Of a DNA stretch of 64,000 nucleotides, positions 52,372 to 60,793 are shown piece by piece. The position numbers were made by a program, and so were the translations under genes. Source of the DNA: Brachybacterium alimentarium (lineage in GTDB: Bacteria > Actinomycetota > Actinomycetes > Actinomycetales > Dermabacteraceae); contig NZ_NRGS01000018.1 in the NCBI RefSeq assembly GCF_002332425.1, forward strand, positions 32,038 through 96,037, written 5' to 3'. The notes beneath the pieces are model-generated. The model made no database searches and was not told the origin of the DNA. It saw nothing but the letters and a program-made list of their open reading frames with translations. The first letter of the stretch is position 1. The number at the start of each line of letters is the position of its first letter.

Positions 52372-53568
52372 ATGACCTCTTCCGCACCACTCTCCGTGGC
52401 CGTCATCGGCGCCGGCATGGCCGGCAAGACCCACGCCAACGCCTGGCGACAGGCCGGGACCGTCTACGACCTCGGCCTGCCGCCCGTGCGGCTCGCCGCG
52501 ATCGCGGACGCCCACCTGCCCTTCGCCGAGGACGCCGCGGCCCGTTACGGCTACGAGAAGGCCGTGGGGGATTGGCGCGACGTCGCCGAGGACGACTCGA
52601 TCGACATCGTCTCGATCGTGGTGGGCAACGCCCTGCACCGCGAGATCGCCGAGGCCATGGCCGCGGCCGGCAAGCACGTGCTGTGCGAGAAGCCGCTGGC
52701 CGGCACCCTCGAGGACGCCGAGGCGATGGCTGCGCTCGAGCAGAAGCACCCCGACCTGGTGCTCGCCACCGGCTACACCTTCCGCCGCAATGCCGGCGTC
52801 GCCATGCTCGCCAAGCTCGCGGCCGAGGGTGCGCTGGGTCAGATCGCGCACCTCGACGGCCGCTACTGGTGCGACTACGGCGCCGACGAGAACGTGCCCA
52901 TGGCCTGGCGGTACAAGGGCCCGATGGGCTCGGGCGCGCTCGGCGACGTGGGCTCCCACCTGGTCGACTCGGCCGAGCTGATCCTCGGCCCGGTGGTCGA
53001 GGTCTCCGGCGCGCAGCTCGTGCAGACCATCTCCGAGCGCCCGGTCGCCGGCGGCGCCGTCGCAGGCGGCCGCGGTGTCGCTGCTGCGGCCGACGCCCCG
53101 AAGGAGGCCGTGGAGAACGACGACGTCGCGACCTTCACCGCCCGCTTCGCCTCGGGCGCGGCCGGCACCTTCTCCGTCTCCCGCGTCGCCCACGGCCTGC
53201 CCAACTACAAGGCGCTCACGGTTCTGGGCACCGGCGGCACCGCGAGCTGGTCCCTGGACCGCACCGGCGAGATCCAGATCGCCGACTCCTCCTCGCCCGC
53301 GGGCCTCGGCGGAATGCGCCAGGTGCTGGTGAACCCCGAGTTCCCCTACTTCGGCAACGGCTCCTCGATGGCCTTCGGCGGCGTGGGCCTGAACCAGATC
53401 GAACAGTTCACCTACCAGGCGCACGCCTTCCTGCAGCAGGTCGCCGGCATCACGGAGGGCGCCCTGCCGCAGTGCGCCACCTTCGCCGACGGCTACCGCC
53501 AGATGCGGGTGCTCGATGCCGTGGCCCGCTCCGCGGCCGACGGCGGCTCCGCGATCGAGGTCTCCTGA
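52372..53568 (+). CDS. Gfo/Idh/MocA family oxidoreductase
   Basis: A 398-residue dehydrogenase with the Rossmann motif GAGMAGKTH near residue 13, VLCEKPLAG as EKP motif and GDVGSHLVDSAEL with the catalytic histidine. Probably a second inositol or inositol-isomer dehydrogenase, co-transcribed with iolT and the isomerase that follows. The ATG lies 6 bases after AAAGGA. It is less like classical IolG than the 347-residue gene at 58537. An Ala/Gly-rich insertion (AGGAVAGGRGVAAAADAP) lies in the C-terminal domain. Confidence 0.82.
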   Translation: MTSSAPLSVAVIGAGMAGKTHANAWRQAGTVYDLGLPPVRLAAIADAHLPFAEDAAARYGYEKAVGDWRDVAEDDSIDIVSIVVGNALHREIAEAMAAAGKHVLCEKPLAGTLEDAEAMAALEQKHPDLVLATGYTFRRNAGVAMLAKLAAEGALGQIAHLDGRYWCDYGADENVPMAWRYKGPMGSGALGDVGSHLVDSAELILGPVVEVSGAQLVQTISERPVAGGAVAGGRGVAAAADAPKEAVENDDVATFTARFASGAAGTFSVSRVAHGLPNYKALTVLGTGGTASWSLDRTGEIQIADSSSPAGLGGMRQVLVNPEFPYFGNGSSMAFGGVGLNQIEQFTYQAHAFLQQVAGITEGALPQCATFADGYRQMRVLDAVARSAADGGSAIEVS

Positions 53569-53662
53569 CCTTCGTGACCCGTCACCCGGGTGACCCGTCG
53601 CCCGCGTGATCCCATCTCACCCGCGTTACCCCACCTCACCCGTTTCCCTGAGAGGAGACCCC

Positions 53663-54667
53663 ATGTCGTTCACCTACGGCGCCTACACCGCCTGCCTGCA
53701 GGATCGCACCCTTCCCGAGGCCCTCGAGGTCCTGCGCGGGATCGGACTGACCGGAGCCGAGGTCAACACCGGCGGCTTCATCCCCTCCCCGCACGCCCCG
53801 GTCGACGCCCTGCTCGCCAGCGAGCGCGCACGCAGCGAGTTCCTGCAGGTCTTCGCCGACGCCGAGATGCAGCTCACGGGCCTGACGGCGTCGGGCAACC
53901 CGCTCTCGCCCCTGCCCACCGAGGGTCTCGGCCACGCCCATGACCTGCGCCGCACGATCGAGCTCGCCGGGCTGCTCGGCGTGCGCGACGTGGTGGCCAT
54001 GTCCGGCACCCCGGGCACCGATCCGGGCGCGCGCTACCCGGCGTGGATCGTGAACCCCTGGAACGGCATCGACCTGGAGATCCTCGAGTACCAGTGGTCC
54101 GTCGCGGTGCCCTTCTGGAAGGAGATCGACGCCCTCGCCCGGACGCACGGCGTCAAGGTGGCCCTCGAGATGCACCCGCGCAACCTCGTGTTCTCCCCGC
54201 CCAGCTTCGAGCGCTTCGTCGAGCTCGTCGAGCCCACGAACATCGGCGTGAACCTCGACCCCTCGCACCTGTTCTGGCAGCAGATGGAGCCGATCGACTG
54301 CATCGAGCGCCTCGGCTCGTACATCACGCACGTGCACGCGAAGGACACCTCCGTGCTGCCCGGTGCGGCGACCCGCGGTGTGCTGGACACCGACTTCGGC
54401 CCCGTGCCGGAGGACCCCGCCCAGCGCACCCCCACCGGGATGGGCCATTACTGCTCGACCTGGCCGGAGGACCCGGCATGGCGCTTCGTCGCGATCGGCG
54501 AGGGCCACGACGCCGAGTACTGGAGCCGGTTCCTGGCGGCGCTCGCCGCAGTGGATCCCCAGCTCAACGTCAACATCGAGCACGAGGATGCCGCCTTCGA
54601 CCGCGTCGAGGGCATCGCCCGCGGCGCGAAGACGCTCCTGGCCGCCGCCGCACAGTCCGGCCTCTGA
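53663..54667 (+). CDS. Sugar phosphate isomerase/epimerase (xylose isomerase-like TIM barrel)
   Basis: A 334-residue TIM-barrel protein. Metal-ligand strands are visible as VALEMHPRN, NLDPSHLFWQ, HVHAKDT and NIEHEDA. It is likely an isomerase or epimerase converting an inositol-derived keto sugar. GAGGAG precedes the ATG at 53663; an upstream in-frame ATG at 53606 lacks a site. It is co-directional with the oxidoreductase before it. The 94-bp gap in front is built of CACCCG/GTGACCCG repeats. Confidence 0.8.
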   Translation: MSFTYGAYTACLQDRTLPEALEVLRGIGLTGAEVNTGGFIPSPHAPVDALLASERARSEFLQVFADAEMQLTGLTASGNPLSPLPTEGLGHAHDLRRTIELAGLLGVRDVVAMSGTPGTDPGARYPAWIVNPWNGIDLEILEYQWSVAVPFWKEIDALARTHGVKVALEMHPRNLVFSPPSFERFVELVEPTNIGVNLDPSHLFWQQMEPIDCIERLGSYITHVHAKDTSVLPGAATRGVLDTDFGPVPEDPAQRTPTGMGHYCSTWPEDPAWRFVAIGEGHDAEYWSRFLAALAAVDPQLNVNIEHEDAAFDRVEGIARGAKTLLAAAAQSGL

Positions 54668-54760
54668 GAGCCGTCCCGGGCTGCGCGCCGCCTCCAGCGC
54701 GCGTGCGGTCCGACGCGTCGTCATCCACGGCGCCCCTCCTCACCTGACAAGGAACTGATC

Positions 54761-55150
54761 ATGCCCCTCGTACGCATCACCCAGCAGGCCGTCCGCACCC
54801 CTGAGCAGTCGCGCCGAATGGCGGACATCGTCCAGGACGTCATGCTCGAGCTGTTCTCCGCGCCGGCGGGGGACCGGTACCAGATCGTGGAGACACTGCC
54901 CGTGGGCTCGATCCTCGCGGAGGACACAGGGCTCGGGATCGAGCGCAGCGATGGCGTGGTGATCATCCATGTCACCCAGCAGGGGCGCAGCACCGAGCAG
55001 AAGCAGGCGGTCTACGCGGCGCTCGCCGAGCGTCTCGCCGCAGCGGACCTGGTGCGGCCGGAGGACCTCATCATCTCGGTCGTGCACAACGATCGCGAGG
55101 ACTGGTCCTTCGGCCATGGTCGGGCGCAGTTCCTCACCGGGGAGCTCTGA
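54761..55150 (+). CDS. Tautomerase family protein
   Basis: A 129-residue protein of the tautomerase superfamily. Cleavage of Met1 exposes the proline needed for catalysis (MPLVRITQQ, P2). ILAEDTGLG and LIISVVHNDREDWSFGHGRAQF are typical of the two-repeat, about 130-residue subgroup. It may interconvert keto and enol forms of an inosose or 2-keto intermediate; its presence in an inositol cluster is suggestive but the substrate is unknown. AAGGA lies about 9 bases before the ATG. Confidence 0.78.
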   Translation: MPLVRITQQAVRTPEQSRRMADIVQDVMLELFSAPAGDRYQIVETLPVGSILAEDTGLGIERSDGVVIIHVTQQGRSTEQKQAVYAALAERLAAADLVRPEDLIISVVHNDREDWSFGHGRAQFLTGEL

Positions 55151-55443
55151 CTCGCAGCTCGCCACCGGGAACTCTGCCCGGAGCCCGGGCCCCGCGGCCC
55201 GGAGCCCAGCGGACCGGGCCCCGGAGCCCGGTCCGTGCCGGGGCTCTGAGGCGGGCATGTCACCGCCTCGCGCTACGCCTCACGCGGATCCACCCTGCAC
55301 CCTTCCCCACTCCTTCCGGACATGTTCGCTCATTTGTCTGGACAAATGATTCCGGCAATGGCACGATAGGACCATCGAGCGGTACCACCGGGCAGACAGC
55401 CCTGGTCACCGCCCAGGTTTCAACGCAGAGAGGCTCTGAGATC
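55151..55443. promoter_or_regulatory. iolC control region with perfect operator palindrome
   Basis: CATTTGTCTGGACAAATG (55331-55348) is a perfect 8+2+8 palindrome, the likely IolR/GntR operator. TAGGAC (55367-55372) is a -10 candidate 18 bases downstream of it, so a bound repressor would cover the -35. The iolC ATG lies 72 bases further on. The left half (55170-55255) is GC-rich with overlapping inverted repeats (GGGCCCCG/CGGGGC), probably the tautomerase terminator. Confidence 0.62.
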
Positions 55444-56478
55444 ATGGCAGCACCCGACCTCGACATCATCACCTTCGGTCGCAGCGGTGTCGACATCTAC
55501 CCCTTGGAGATCGAGAAGGGGCTCGAGGACATCAACAGCTTCGGCAAGTTCCTCGGCGGCAGCCCCACCAATGTCGCCGTCGCCGCGGCTCGGCTCGGGC
55601 ACACCCCCGCCGTGATCACCGGAGTGGGCGATGATCCCTTCGGCCGCTACGTGGTCAAGGAGATGGAGCGCCTGGGAGTCTCCGGTCAGTTCGTCGTCAC
55701 GAACAACGAGCTGAACACCCCGATCACCCTGTGCGAGATCTTCCCGCCGGACGACTTCCCGCTGTACTTCTACCGCAAGCCCAGCGCCCCGGACCTGCAG
55801 GTCGCGCCCGAGCACCTCGACCTCGAGGCCATCCGGAACGTGCCGCTGTTCTGGTTCTCCGGCACCGGGCTCTCCGAGGAGCCGAGCCGCTCGGCCCACT
55901 TCGCGGCGCTCGAGGCCCGTGGCCGCACCGCGCATACCGTCTTCGACCTCGACTACCGCCCGATGTTCTGGTCCTCCCCGGAGGAGGCCCGCGAGCTGTA
56001 CCGCGAGGCGCTCAAGCACACCACCGTCGCGGTCGGCAACAAGGAGGAGTGCGAGGTCGCCGTCGGCGAGACCGAGCCCGAGCGCGCGGCCGACGCCCTG
56101 CTCGAGGCCGGTGTCGAGATCGCGATCGTCAAGCAGGGCCCCAAGGGCGTGCTCGGCAAGACCCGCGACAGCCGGGTCGAGGTGGCCCCGAACCTCATCG
56201 AGGTCATCAACGGCCTCGGCGCCGGGGACAGCTTCGGCGGCTCCCTCTGCCACGGTCTGCTCGCCGGCCAGGATCTCGAGACCATTCTGACCAGGTGCAA
56301 TGCGGCCGGCGCCATCGTCACCAGCCGCCTGGAGTGCTCCACGGCGATGCCCACCGGCGAGGAGATCGACCTGCTGGTCGCCGGCGGCGACCCCAACCAC
56401 GGGCAGACCGTCGAGCAGATGCTCGGCGCGCTCCGCAATCGCGGCGTCGACGCCCCCGCCCCGGAGAAGACCGCATGA
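55444..56478 (+). CDS. iolC: 5-dehydro-2-deoxygluconokinase (IolC)
   Basis: A 344-residue PfkB/ribokinase-fold kinase. FGRSGVDIYP opens the fold, GGSPTNVAVAAARLG is signature 1, and NGLGAGDSFGG (GAGD 259-262) is signature 2 with catalytic D262. It phosphorylates 2-deoxy-5-keto-D-gluconate at C6 with ATP. It begins a tightly packed unit iolC-aldolase-iolB-iolG behind its own operator. The stop overlaps the start of the aldolase gene (ATGA). Confidence 0.92.
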   Translation: MAAPDLDIITFGRSGVDIYPLEIEKGLEDINSFGKFLGGSPTNVAVAAARLGHTPAVITGVGDDPFGRYVVKEMERLGVSGQFVVTNNELNTPITLCEIFPPDDFPLYFYRKPSAPDLQVAPEHLDLEAIRNVPLFWFSGTGLSEEPSRSAHFAALEARGRTAHTVFDLDYRPMFWSSPEEARELYREALKHTTVAVGNKEECEVAVGETEPERAADALLEAGVEIAIVKQGPKGVLGKTRDSRVEVAPNLIEVINGLGAGDSFGGSLCHGLLAGQDLETILTRCNAAGAIVTSRLECSTAMPTGEEIDLLVAGGDPNHGQTVEQMLGALRNRGVDAPAPEKTA

Positions 56479-57443
56479 GCAGCACCGCCTCCCAGACCAC
56501 CTCCCAGACGGCTTCCCGCTCCACCCCTCAGTCCGCGGCCCAGGCCGCAGGTGCCGCGAACCAGTTCGTGAGCACCTACGAAGAGGTCACGCGGGTGCGC
56601 CTGGAGGATCCCTCGCGGATCGCCCGCCTGGCGGCCGCGCGTCGCCGCCGCACCGTGGCGGACACCGACGGCACCATGATGGTGATCGCGGCGGACCATC
56701 CCGCACGCGGCGCCCTCGGTGTGGGCAGCCGCCCGCACGCGATGGAGAGCCGGCGTGAGCTGCTGGACAGGATGCGCGAGGCGCTCGCCGTGCCCGGTGT
56801 GGACGGCGTGCTCGGCACTGCCGACATCCTGGAGGACCTGCTGCTGCTCGGGGCGCTCGAGGACAAGATCGTCTTCGCCTCGATGAACCGCGGCGGCCTG
56901 CAGGGCAGCTCGTGGGAGATCGAGGATCGCTTCACCGCTTACGACGCCGCTGCCATCAAGCAGTCGGGCTTCGACGGCGGGAAGATGCTCACCCGCATCG
57001 ACCTGGCCGACGATCGCACCTCGTTCATCCTCGAGGCCAGCGCGAACGCTGTCACCGACCTCGCCCGGCACGAGCTGATCGCGATGGTCGAACCGTTCAT
57101 GTCCAGCCGGCCCGGCGGCGGCAAGATCGTCAATGATCTCAGCCCCGAGGCCGTCATCAAGTCCATCCACATCGCCCAGGGTCTCGGCGCCACCAGCGCT
57201 TACACCTGGCTGAAGCTCCCCGCGGTGGACGACATGGAGCGGGTCATGGATGCGACCACCCTGCCCACGCTGATCCTCGGCGGCGACCCCGCCAACGACG
57301 ATCCGGATACCCTGCGGGCCACGTGGAAGCGGGCTCTGGACCGCCCGAACGTGCGCGGCCTCGTGGTGGGTCGCACCCTGCTGTATCCGGCCGACGACGA
57401 TGTCACCGCCGCGGTGACCGCCTCGGTCGACATGCTCCGCTGA
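56475..57443 (+). CDS. Cgl0159-like (beta/alpha)8 aldolase, probable IolJ function
   Basis: A 322-residue TIM-barrel protein related to class I DeoC/LacD-type aldolases. MVIAADHPARGALGVGSRPHAM and NRGGLQGSSWEIEDRFTAYD are recognisable. In this position it most likely splits 2-deoxy-5-keto-gluconate 6-phosphate into DHAP and malonate semialdehyde, replacing a classical IolJ. The first 25 or so residues are a Ser/Thr/Gln repeat-like head. The ATG overlaps the iolC stop. A perfect hairpin follows the gene. Confidence 0.75.
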   Translation: MSSTASQTTSQTASRSTPQSAAQAAGAANQFVSTYEEVTRVRLEDPSRIARLAAARRRRTVADTDGTMMVIAADHPARGALGVGSRPHAMESRRELLDRMREALAVPGVDGVLGTADILEDLLLLGALEDKIVFASMNRGGLQGSSWEIEDRFTAYDAAAIKQSGFDGGKMLTRIDLADDRTSFILEASANAVTDLARHELIAMVEPFMSSRPGGGKIVNDLSPEAVIKSIHIAQGLGATSAYTWLKLPAVDDMERVMDATTLPTLILGGDPANDDPDTLRATWKRALDRPNVRGLVVGRTLLYPADDDVTAAVTASVDMLR

Positions 57444-57457
57444 CGACAGACGACCCC

Positions 57458-57483
57458 GCCTCTCGGCGCCCGCGCCGAGAGGC
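57458..57483 (+). terminator. Perfect 11-bp hairpin between the aldolase gene and iolB
   Basis: GCCTCTCGGCG (57458-57468) and its complement (57473-57483) enclose a four-base loop. It lies 15 bases after the aldolase stop, inside the operon, so it may tune iolB-iolG expression or protect the upstream mRNA. Confidence 0.55.
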
Positions 57484-57535
57484 ACCCCGCCGATCGGCGC
57501 CCCGACCGACCGGCCCCTTCGAAGGGAGACCACCG

Positions 57536-58540
57536 ATGTCCTCCGCCTCCACCCCCTCCGGCTCCGCCTCGGCTGCCACCTCCGGCTCCGCTTCGGCTGC
57601 CACCGTCGGCTCCGCCTCGGCGCCCGCCACCCAGCACGCCTCCGCTGTCCCGGACTCCTCCGAGCTGCACTTGCCCGCAGGCTCCACGGGTCGCGGGAAC
57701 TACGAGACGATCATCGATCCCGGCGCCCGTGACGGCTGGGTCCACACCGGGCTGCGCGTGCTCGCGCTCGGCCCCGGTGAGAGCGAGATCTTCACCGCCA
57801 ACAGCGTCGAGGCGATGATCGTGCCCCTGAACGGGGGCTGCGAGGTCTCCGTGGCGGGGGAGACGTACACGCTGCGCGGCCGCGCCGACGTGTTCGCGTC
57901 GGCGACCGACGTGCTGTACGTGCCCGTCGGCTCCCAGCCGACGATCTCCTCCGAGGCCGGCGGCCGCTTCGCCGTGGCTACCGCGGTCGCGACCGGCGTG
58001 CACCCCGTGGCGCTGATCCCCGCCGAGGACATCCCGGTCGAGATCCGCGGCGGCGGGAACATGACCCGCAAGGTGCGCAACTTCGGCACCGTCGGCGCCT
58101 TCGACGGCTGTGACAGCCTCATCGCCTGCGAGGTCATCACTCCTGGAGGCAACTGGTCCAGCTACCCCGCGCACAAGCACGACGAGACCGTCGACGACGG
58201 CGAGCACGTCGAGTCCGAGCTCGAGGAGATCTACTACTACGAGATCCAGGACGGCCCGAGCGGACCCGGATTCGGCTTCCACCAGACCACCTCGAGCGGC
58301 GAGGCGAAGCCGATCGACGTGCTGGCCGAGGTGCGCAGCGGCGACACCGTGCTGGTGCCCCACGGTTGGCACGGCCCCTGCGCCGCCGCCCCCGGGCACG
58401 ACATGTACTACCTCAACGTCATGGCCGGACCGGACCCGGTGCGGGCCTGGAACATCACCGACCATCCCGAGCAGACCTGGGTGCGCGACACCTGGGCCGA
58501 CGCCGGGATCGACCCCCGACTCGACGGAGAGCATCGATGA
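57536..58540 (+). CDS. iolB: 5-deoxy-glucuronate isomerase (IolB), with repetitive N-terminal extension
   Basis: A 334-residue double-cupin enzyme that converts 5-deoxy-D-glucuronate to 2-deoxy-5-keto-D-gluconate. GGNWSSYPAHKHDE and ELEEIYYYEIQ carry the metal ligands, and VLVPHGWHGPCAAAPGHDMYYLNVMAG is diagnostic. The first 45 residues are unusual: Ser/Ala-rich, with GSASAATSGSASAATVGSAS made by two and a half copies of a 24-bp DNA repeat (about 57558-57620). GAAGGGAG precedes the ATG. The stop overlaps the start of iolG. Confidence 0.92.
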   Translation: MSSASTPSGSASAATSGSASAATVGSASAPATQHASAVPDSSELHLPAGSTGRGNYETIIDPGARDGWVHTGLRVLALGPGESEIFTANSVEAMIVPLNGGCEVSVAGETYTLRGRADVFASATDVLYVPVGSQPTISSEAGGRFAVATAVATGVHPVALIPAEDIPVEIRGGGNMTRKVRNFGTVGAFDGCDSLIACEVITPGGNWSSYPAHKHDETVDDGEHVESELEEIYYYEIQDGPSGPGFGFHQTTSSGEAKPIDVLAEVRSGDTVLVPHGWHGPCAAAPGHDMYYLNVMAGPDPVRAWNITDHPEQTWVRDTWADAGIDPRLDGEHR

Positions 58541-59580
58541 GCGACACCCAGCAGACCACCCTCCCGCAAGACGTGCGCGTCGGCATCATCGGCGTCGGCC
58601 GGATGGGCGCCGACCATGTCGAGCGCGTCCGCTCCCGCATCAAGGGCGCCCGCATCAGCGTGATCAGCGACTACGTGCGGGAGACCGCCGAGAAGGTCTC
58701 GGCCGAGACCCCCGGTTCGCGCGTCGTGGACACCCCTGAGGAGGTCATCGGCGCGGACGACGTCGACGCGATCCTCATCGCGAGCCCCGGCGCGTTCCAT
58801 CGCGACCAGACCCTCGCCGCGATCGCCGCCGGCAAGCCCGTGCTGTGCGAAAAGCCGCTGGCCATGAACCCGCAGGACGCCTACGAGGTGGTCCGGGCCG
58901 AAGCCGCGTCGGGCGCGAAGTACGTGTCGCTGGGCTTCATGCGCCGCTTCGACGCCGAGTACGCCGAGCTCAAGGACGCCCTGGACGCCGGCGAGCTGGG
59001 CACGCCTTTGCTGCTGAACTGCAAGCACCGCAACGCCACCGTGCTCCCGGGCTTCGACGACACGATGATGGTCTACGACTCGGCCGTCCACGAGATCGAC
59101 GCGATCTCCTACTTCCTCGAGGAGCCGGTGGTCTCCGTGCAGACCGTCGTGCCGCGCAGCACCGAGCTCGCCCCCGAGGGCCTGCACGACCCGCTGCTGT
59201 TCCTGTTCCGCACCGAGTCCGGCGTGGTCGTCACCGACGAGCTGTGGGTGAGCACGAACGCCGGCTACGAGGTGCGCACCGAGCTGGTCGGCTCCCGCGG
59301 CGCCTCGACCATCGGCCAGGACATCGGCCGGGTCACCACCCAGCTCGAGGGCGGGCGCTGGGGCGGCAGCGTGCCGCCGGACTTCCGTCCCCGTTTCGTG
59401 GCCGCCTACGACACCGAGGTCCAGGCCTGGATCAACGCCGTGGCCGACGGCAGCAATGTCGCCGCGCGCTCGGCGACCGCCTGGGACGGGTACGTGGGTG
59501 CCGCGGTGTGCGAGGCGACGGAACGCTCCCTCACCGCCGACGGGCCCGTCGAGATCGCCCTCGAGGCCCGGCCGAGCTGA
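58537..59580 (+). CDS. iolG: Inositol 2-dehydrogenase (IolG)
   Basis: A 347-residue Gfo/Idh/MocA dehydrogenase. GVGRMG (19-24) binds NAD, EKP is at 105-107, and YDSAVHEIDAISYF supplies the catalytic Asp and His. It oxidises myo-inositol to scyllo-inosose, the first catabolic step. The closeness to iolB (ATGA overlap) makes it the best IolG among the three family members here. It is followed by a regulator gene after 161 bases; a short direct repeat GAGCTGAGCACGA spans the stop region. Confidence 0.85.
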   Translation: MSDTQQTTLPQDVRVGIIGVGRMGADHVERVRSRIKGARISVISDYVRETAEKVSAETPGSRVVDTPEEVIGADDVDAILIASPGAFHRDQTLAAIAAGKPVLCEKPLAMNPQDAYEVVRAEAASGAKYVSLGFMRRFDAEYAELKDALDAGELGTPLLLNCKHRNATVLPGFDDTMMVYDSAVHEIDAISYFLEEPVVSVQTVVPRSTELAPEGLHDPLLFLFRTESGVVVTDELWVSTNAGYEVRTELVGSRGASTIGQDIGRVTTQLEGGRWGGSVPPDFRPRFVAAYDTEVQAWINAVADGSNVAARSATAWDGYVGAAVCEATERSLTADGPVEIALEARPS

Positions 59581-59687
59581 GCACGAAGGCCGACTGAGCT
59601 GAGCACGAGGCCGGTCTCGGGTCGGCGTCGGCCGCCCGAGCACTGGTCCGTACCGTGCGCACGAGAGCCGGACTGGACGAACAACCG

Positions 59688-59716
59688 GTGACCGCGCCGT
59701 ATCCTGGCGCGGTCAC
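59688..59716. promoter_or_regulatory. Perfect inverted repeat around a -10-like TATCCT, before gntR
   Basis: GTGACCGCGCC (59688-59698) and its exact complement (59706-59716) flank GTATCCT. The embedded TATCCT (59700-59705) could be the -10 of the regulator, making this an autoregulatory operator. Alternatively it is the iolG terminator. The regulator start is 26 bases downstream. Confidence 0.5.
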
Positions 59717-59741
59717 ACCGGCGTGAACCGAGGAGAGTGCA

Positions 59742-60500
59742 GTGGACGGAGCCGAAGGGAATCGTGCCGTGAGAGTGGACCTGGTGGTGGATCGCGACCT
59801 ATCCATGCCGCTGTACCTGCAGCTGGCCACCCAGATCGAGAAGGCGATCCAGGCCGGGGAGCTCCCTCCGGGCAGCCGGCTGGAGAACGAGCTCGATCTC
59901 GCGGGCAGGCTGAAGCTCTCTCGGCCGACGGTCCGGCAGGGCATCCAGGAGCTGGTGGACAAGGGCATGCTGGTGCGCAAGCGCGGCGTGGGCACCCAGG
60001 TGGTGCAGGCGCCCGTGAACCGTCAGGTCGCGCTGACCTCCCTGTATGACGACCTGCGGGGCGCCGGTAAGGCCCCGCGCACCGAGATCATCGAGTACCG
60101 CATCGGCCGCCCCGACTCCGAGGCGGTGGACCGTCTGCAGCTGGGCCCGGGTGAGCAGGTGCTCGAGCTGCTGCGTGTGCGCTACGCCGACGACGAGCCG
60201 CTCGCGGTCATGCGCAACACCCTGCCCGAACGGATCGCCCCGCGTCGCGAAGCCCTCGCGAGCAACGGCCTGTACGCCTCCCTGCGTGAGCAGGGCGTCG
60301 TCTCGGTGCTCGCTCATGAGCGCATCGGTGCCACCGTGGCCGACGCGGAGCACGCCGAGCTCCTCGACGAGGAGCAGGGCGCGGCCCTGCTCACCATGGA
60401 GCGCAAGTCCTTCGCGAACGACGGCAGCGTGGTCGAGTTCGGTTACCACGTGTATCGCGCCTCGCGGTACTCCTTCGAGGTCACCCTCGTCGACTCCTGA
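59742..60500 (+). CDS. iolR: GntR family transcriptional regulator (HutC/UTRA type), probable inositol repressor
   Basis: A 252-residue regulator. The winged helix of GntR lies at about residues 20-80 (PLYLQLATQIEKAIQAGELPPG, LSRPTVRQGIQELVDKGMLVRKRGVGTQV). The UTRA effector domain follows (LQLGPGEQVLELLRVRYADDEPLAVMRN). GTG 59742 has AGGAG at 6-base spacing; GTG 59769 is possible. Placed at the end of the iol locus, it likely represses both divergent units through TTTGTYWGGACAA sites and is released by an inositol intermediate. Confidence 0.82.
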   Translation: MDGAEGNRAVRVDLVVDRDLSMPLYLQLATQIEKAIQAGELPPGSRLENELDLAGRLKLSRPTVRQGIQELVDKGMLVRKRGVGTQVVQAPVNRQVALTSLYDDLRGAGKAPRTEIIEYRIGRPDSEAVDRLQLGPGEQVLELLRVRYADDEPLAVMRNTLPERIAPRREALASNGLYASLREQGVVSVLAHERIGATVADAEHAELLDEEQGAALLTMERKSFANDGSVVEFGYHVYRASRYSFEVTLVDS

Positions 60501-60543
60501 GCCGGGCACCCTCGGCCCCGTGCCTCACCTCAGGCCGGCCGTG

Positions 60544-60660
60544 CGCGACCCACTCGACCCGCCCGACCTGCGCGACCTGCGCGACCCGCGGGACCCGAGC
60601 GACCTGCCCGACCCGCGCGACCCGAGCGACCTGCCCGACCCGCTCGACCCGCTCGACTCG
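60544..60660. repeat. 13 tandem copies of a 9-bp unit
   Basis: The consensus is CSCGACCYG; thirteen units run without interruption over 117 bases, varying mainly at the first two and eighth positions. Being a multiple of three, the array is open in several frames but no protein can be assigned. Confidence 0.75.
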
Positions 60661-60706
60661 TCTGACCGGCCCGGACCGAGCGACCGGCCCTACAGGCTCC
60701 AGCACT

Positions 60707-60769
60707 CAGCAAGTGTCGCCTCAGGACCCATGTGACGCGCCCACATGGGTCCTGAGGCGACATTTGCTG
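60707..60769. terminator. Long hairpin H2 (family member 2)
   Basis: Arms 60707-60734 and 60742-60769 pair over 28 positions with a single G-T mismatch, around the seven-base loop ACGCGCC. The ends CAAGTGT and ACATTTG with following CTGCCGG match H1 (46547-46603), and the core GGACCCATGTG is similar. It lies between convergent genes, 25 bases from the stop of the minus-strand gene, a good terminator position. Confidence 0.75.
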
Positions 60770-60793
60770 CCGGTTCAGCGCTCCGCCCGCTTC

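Larger units (their letters stand above)
60501..60793. other. Convergent gap between gntR and the apionate-lactonase-like gene
   Basis: No gene. It is nearly filled by a 9-bp tandem array (60544-60660) and hairpin H2 (60707-60769). Confidence 0.6.

Noticed and set aside
59571..59612. Direct repeat GAGCTGAGCACGA across the iolG stop as an attachment site
   Set aside because: The copies are short and adjacent, no integrase or tRNA is near, and a local duplication explains them.
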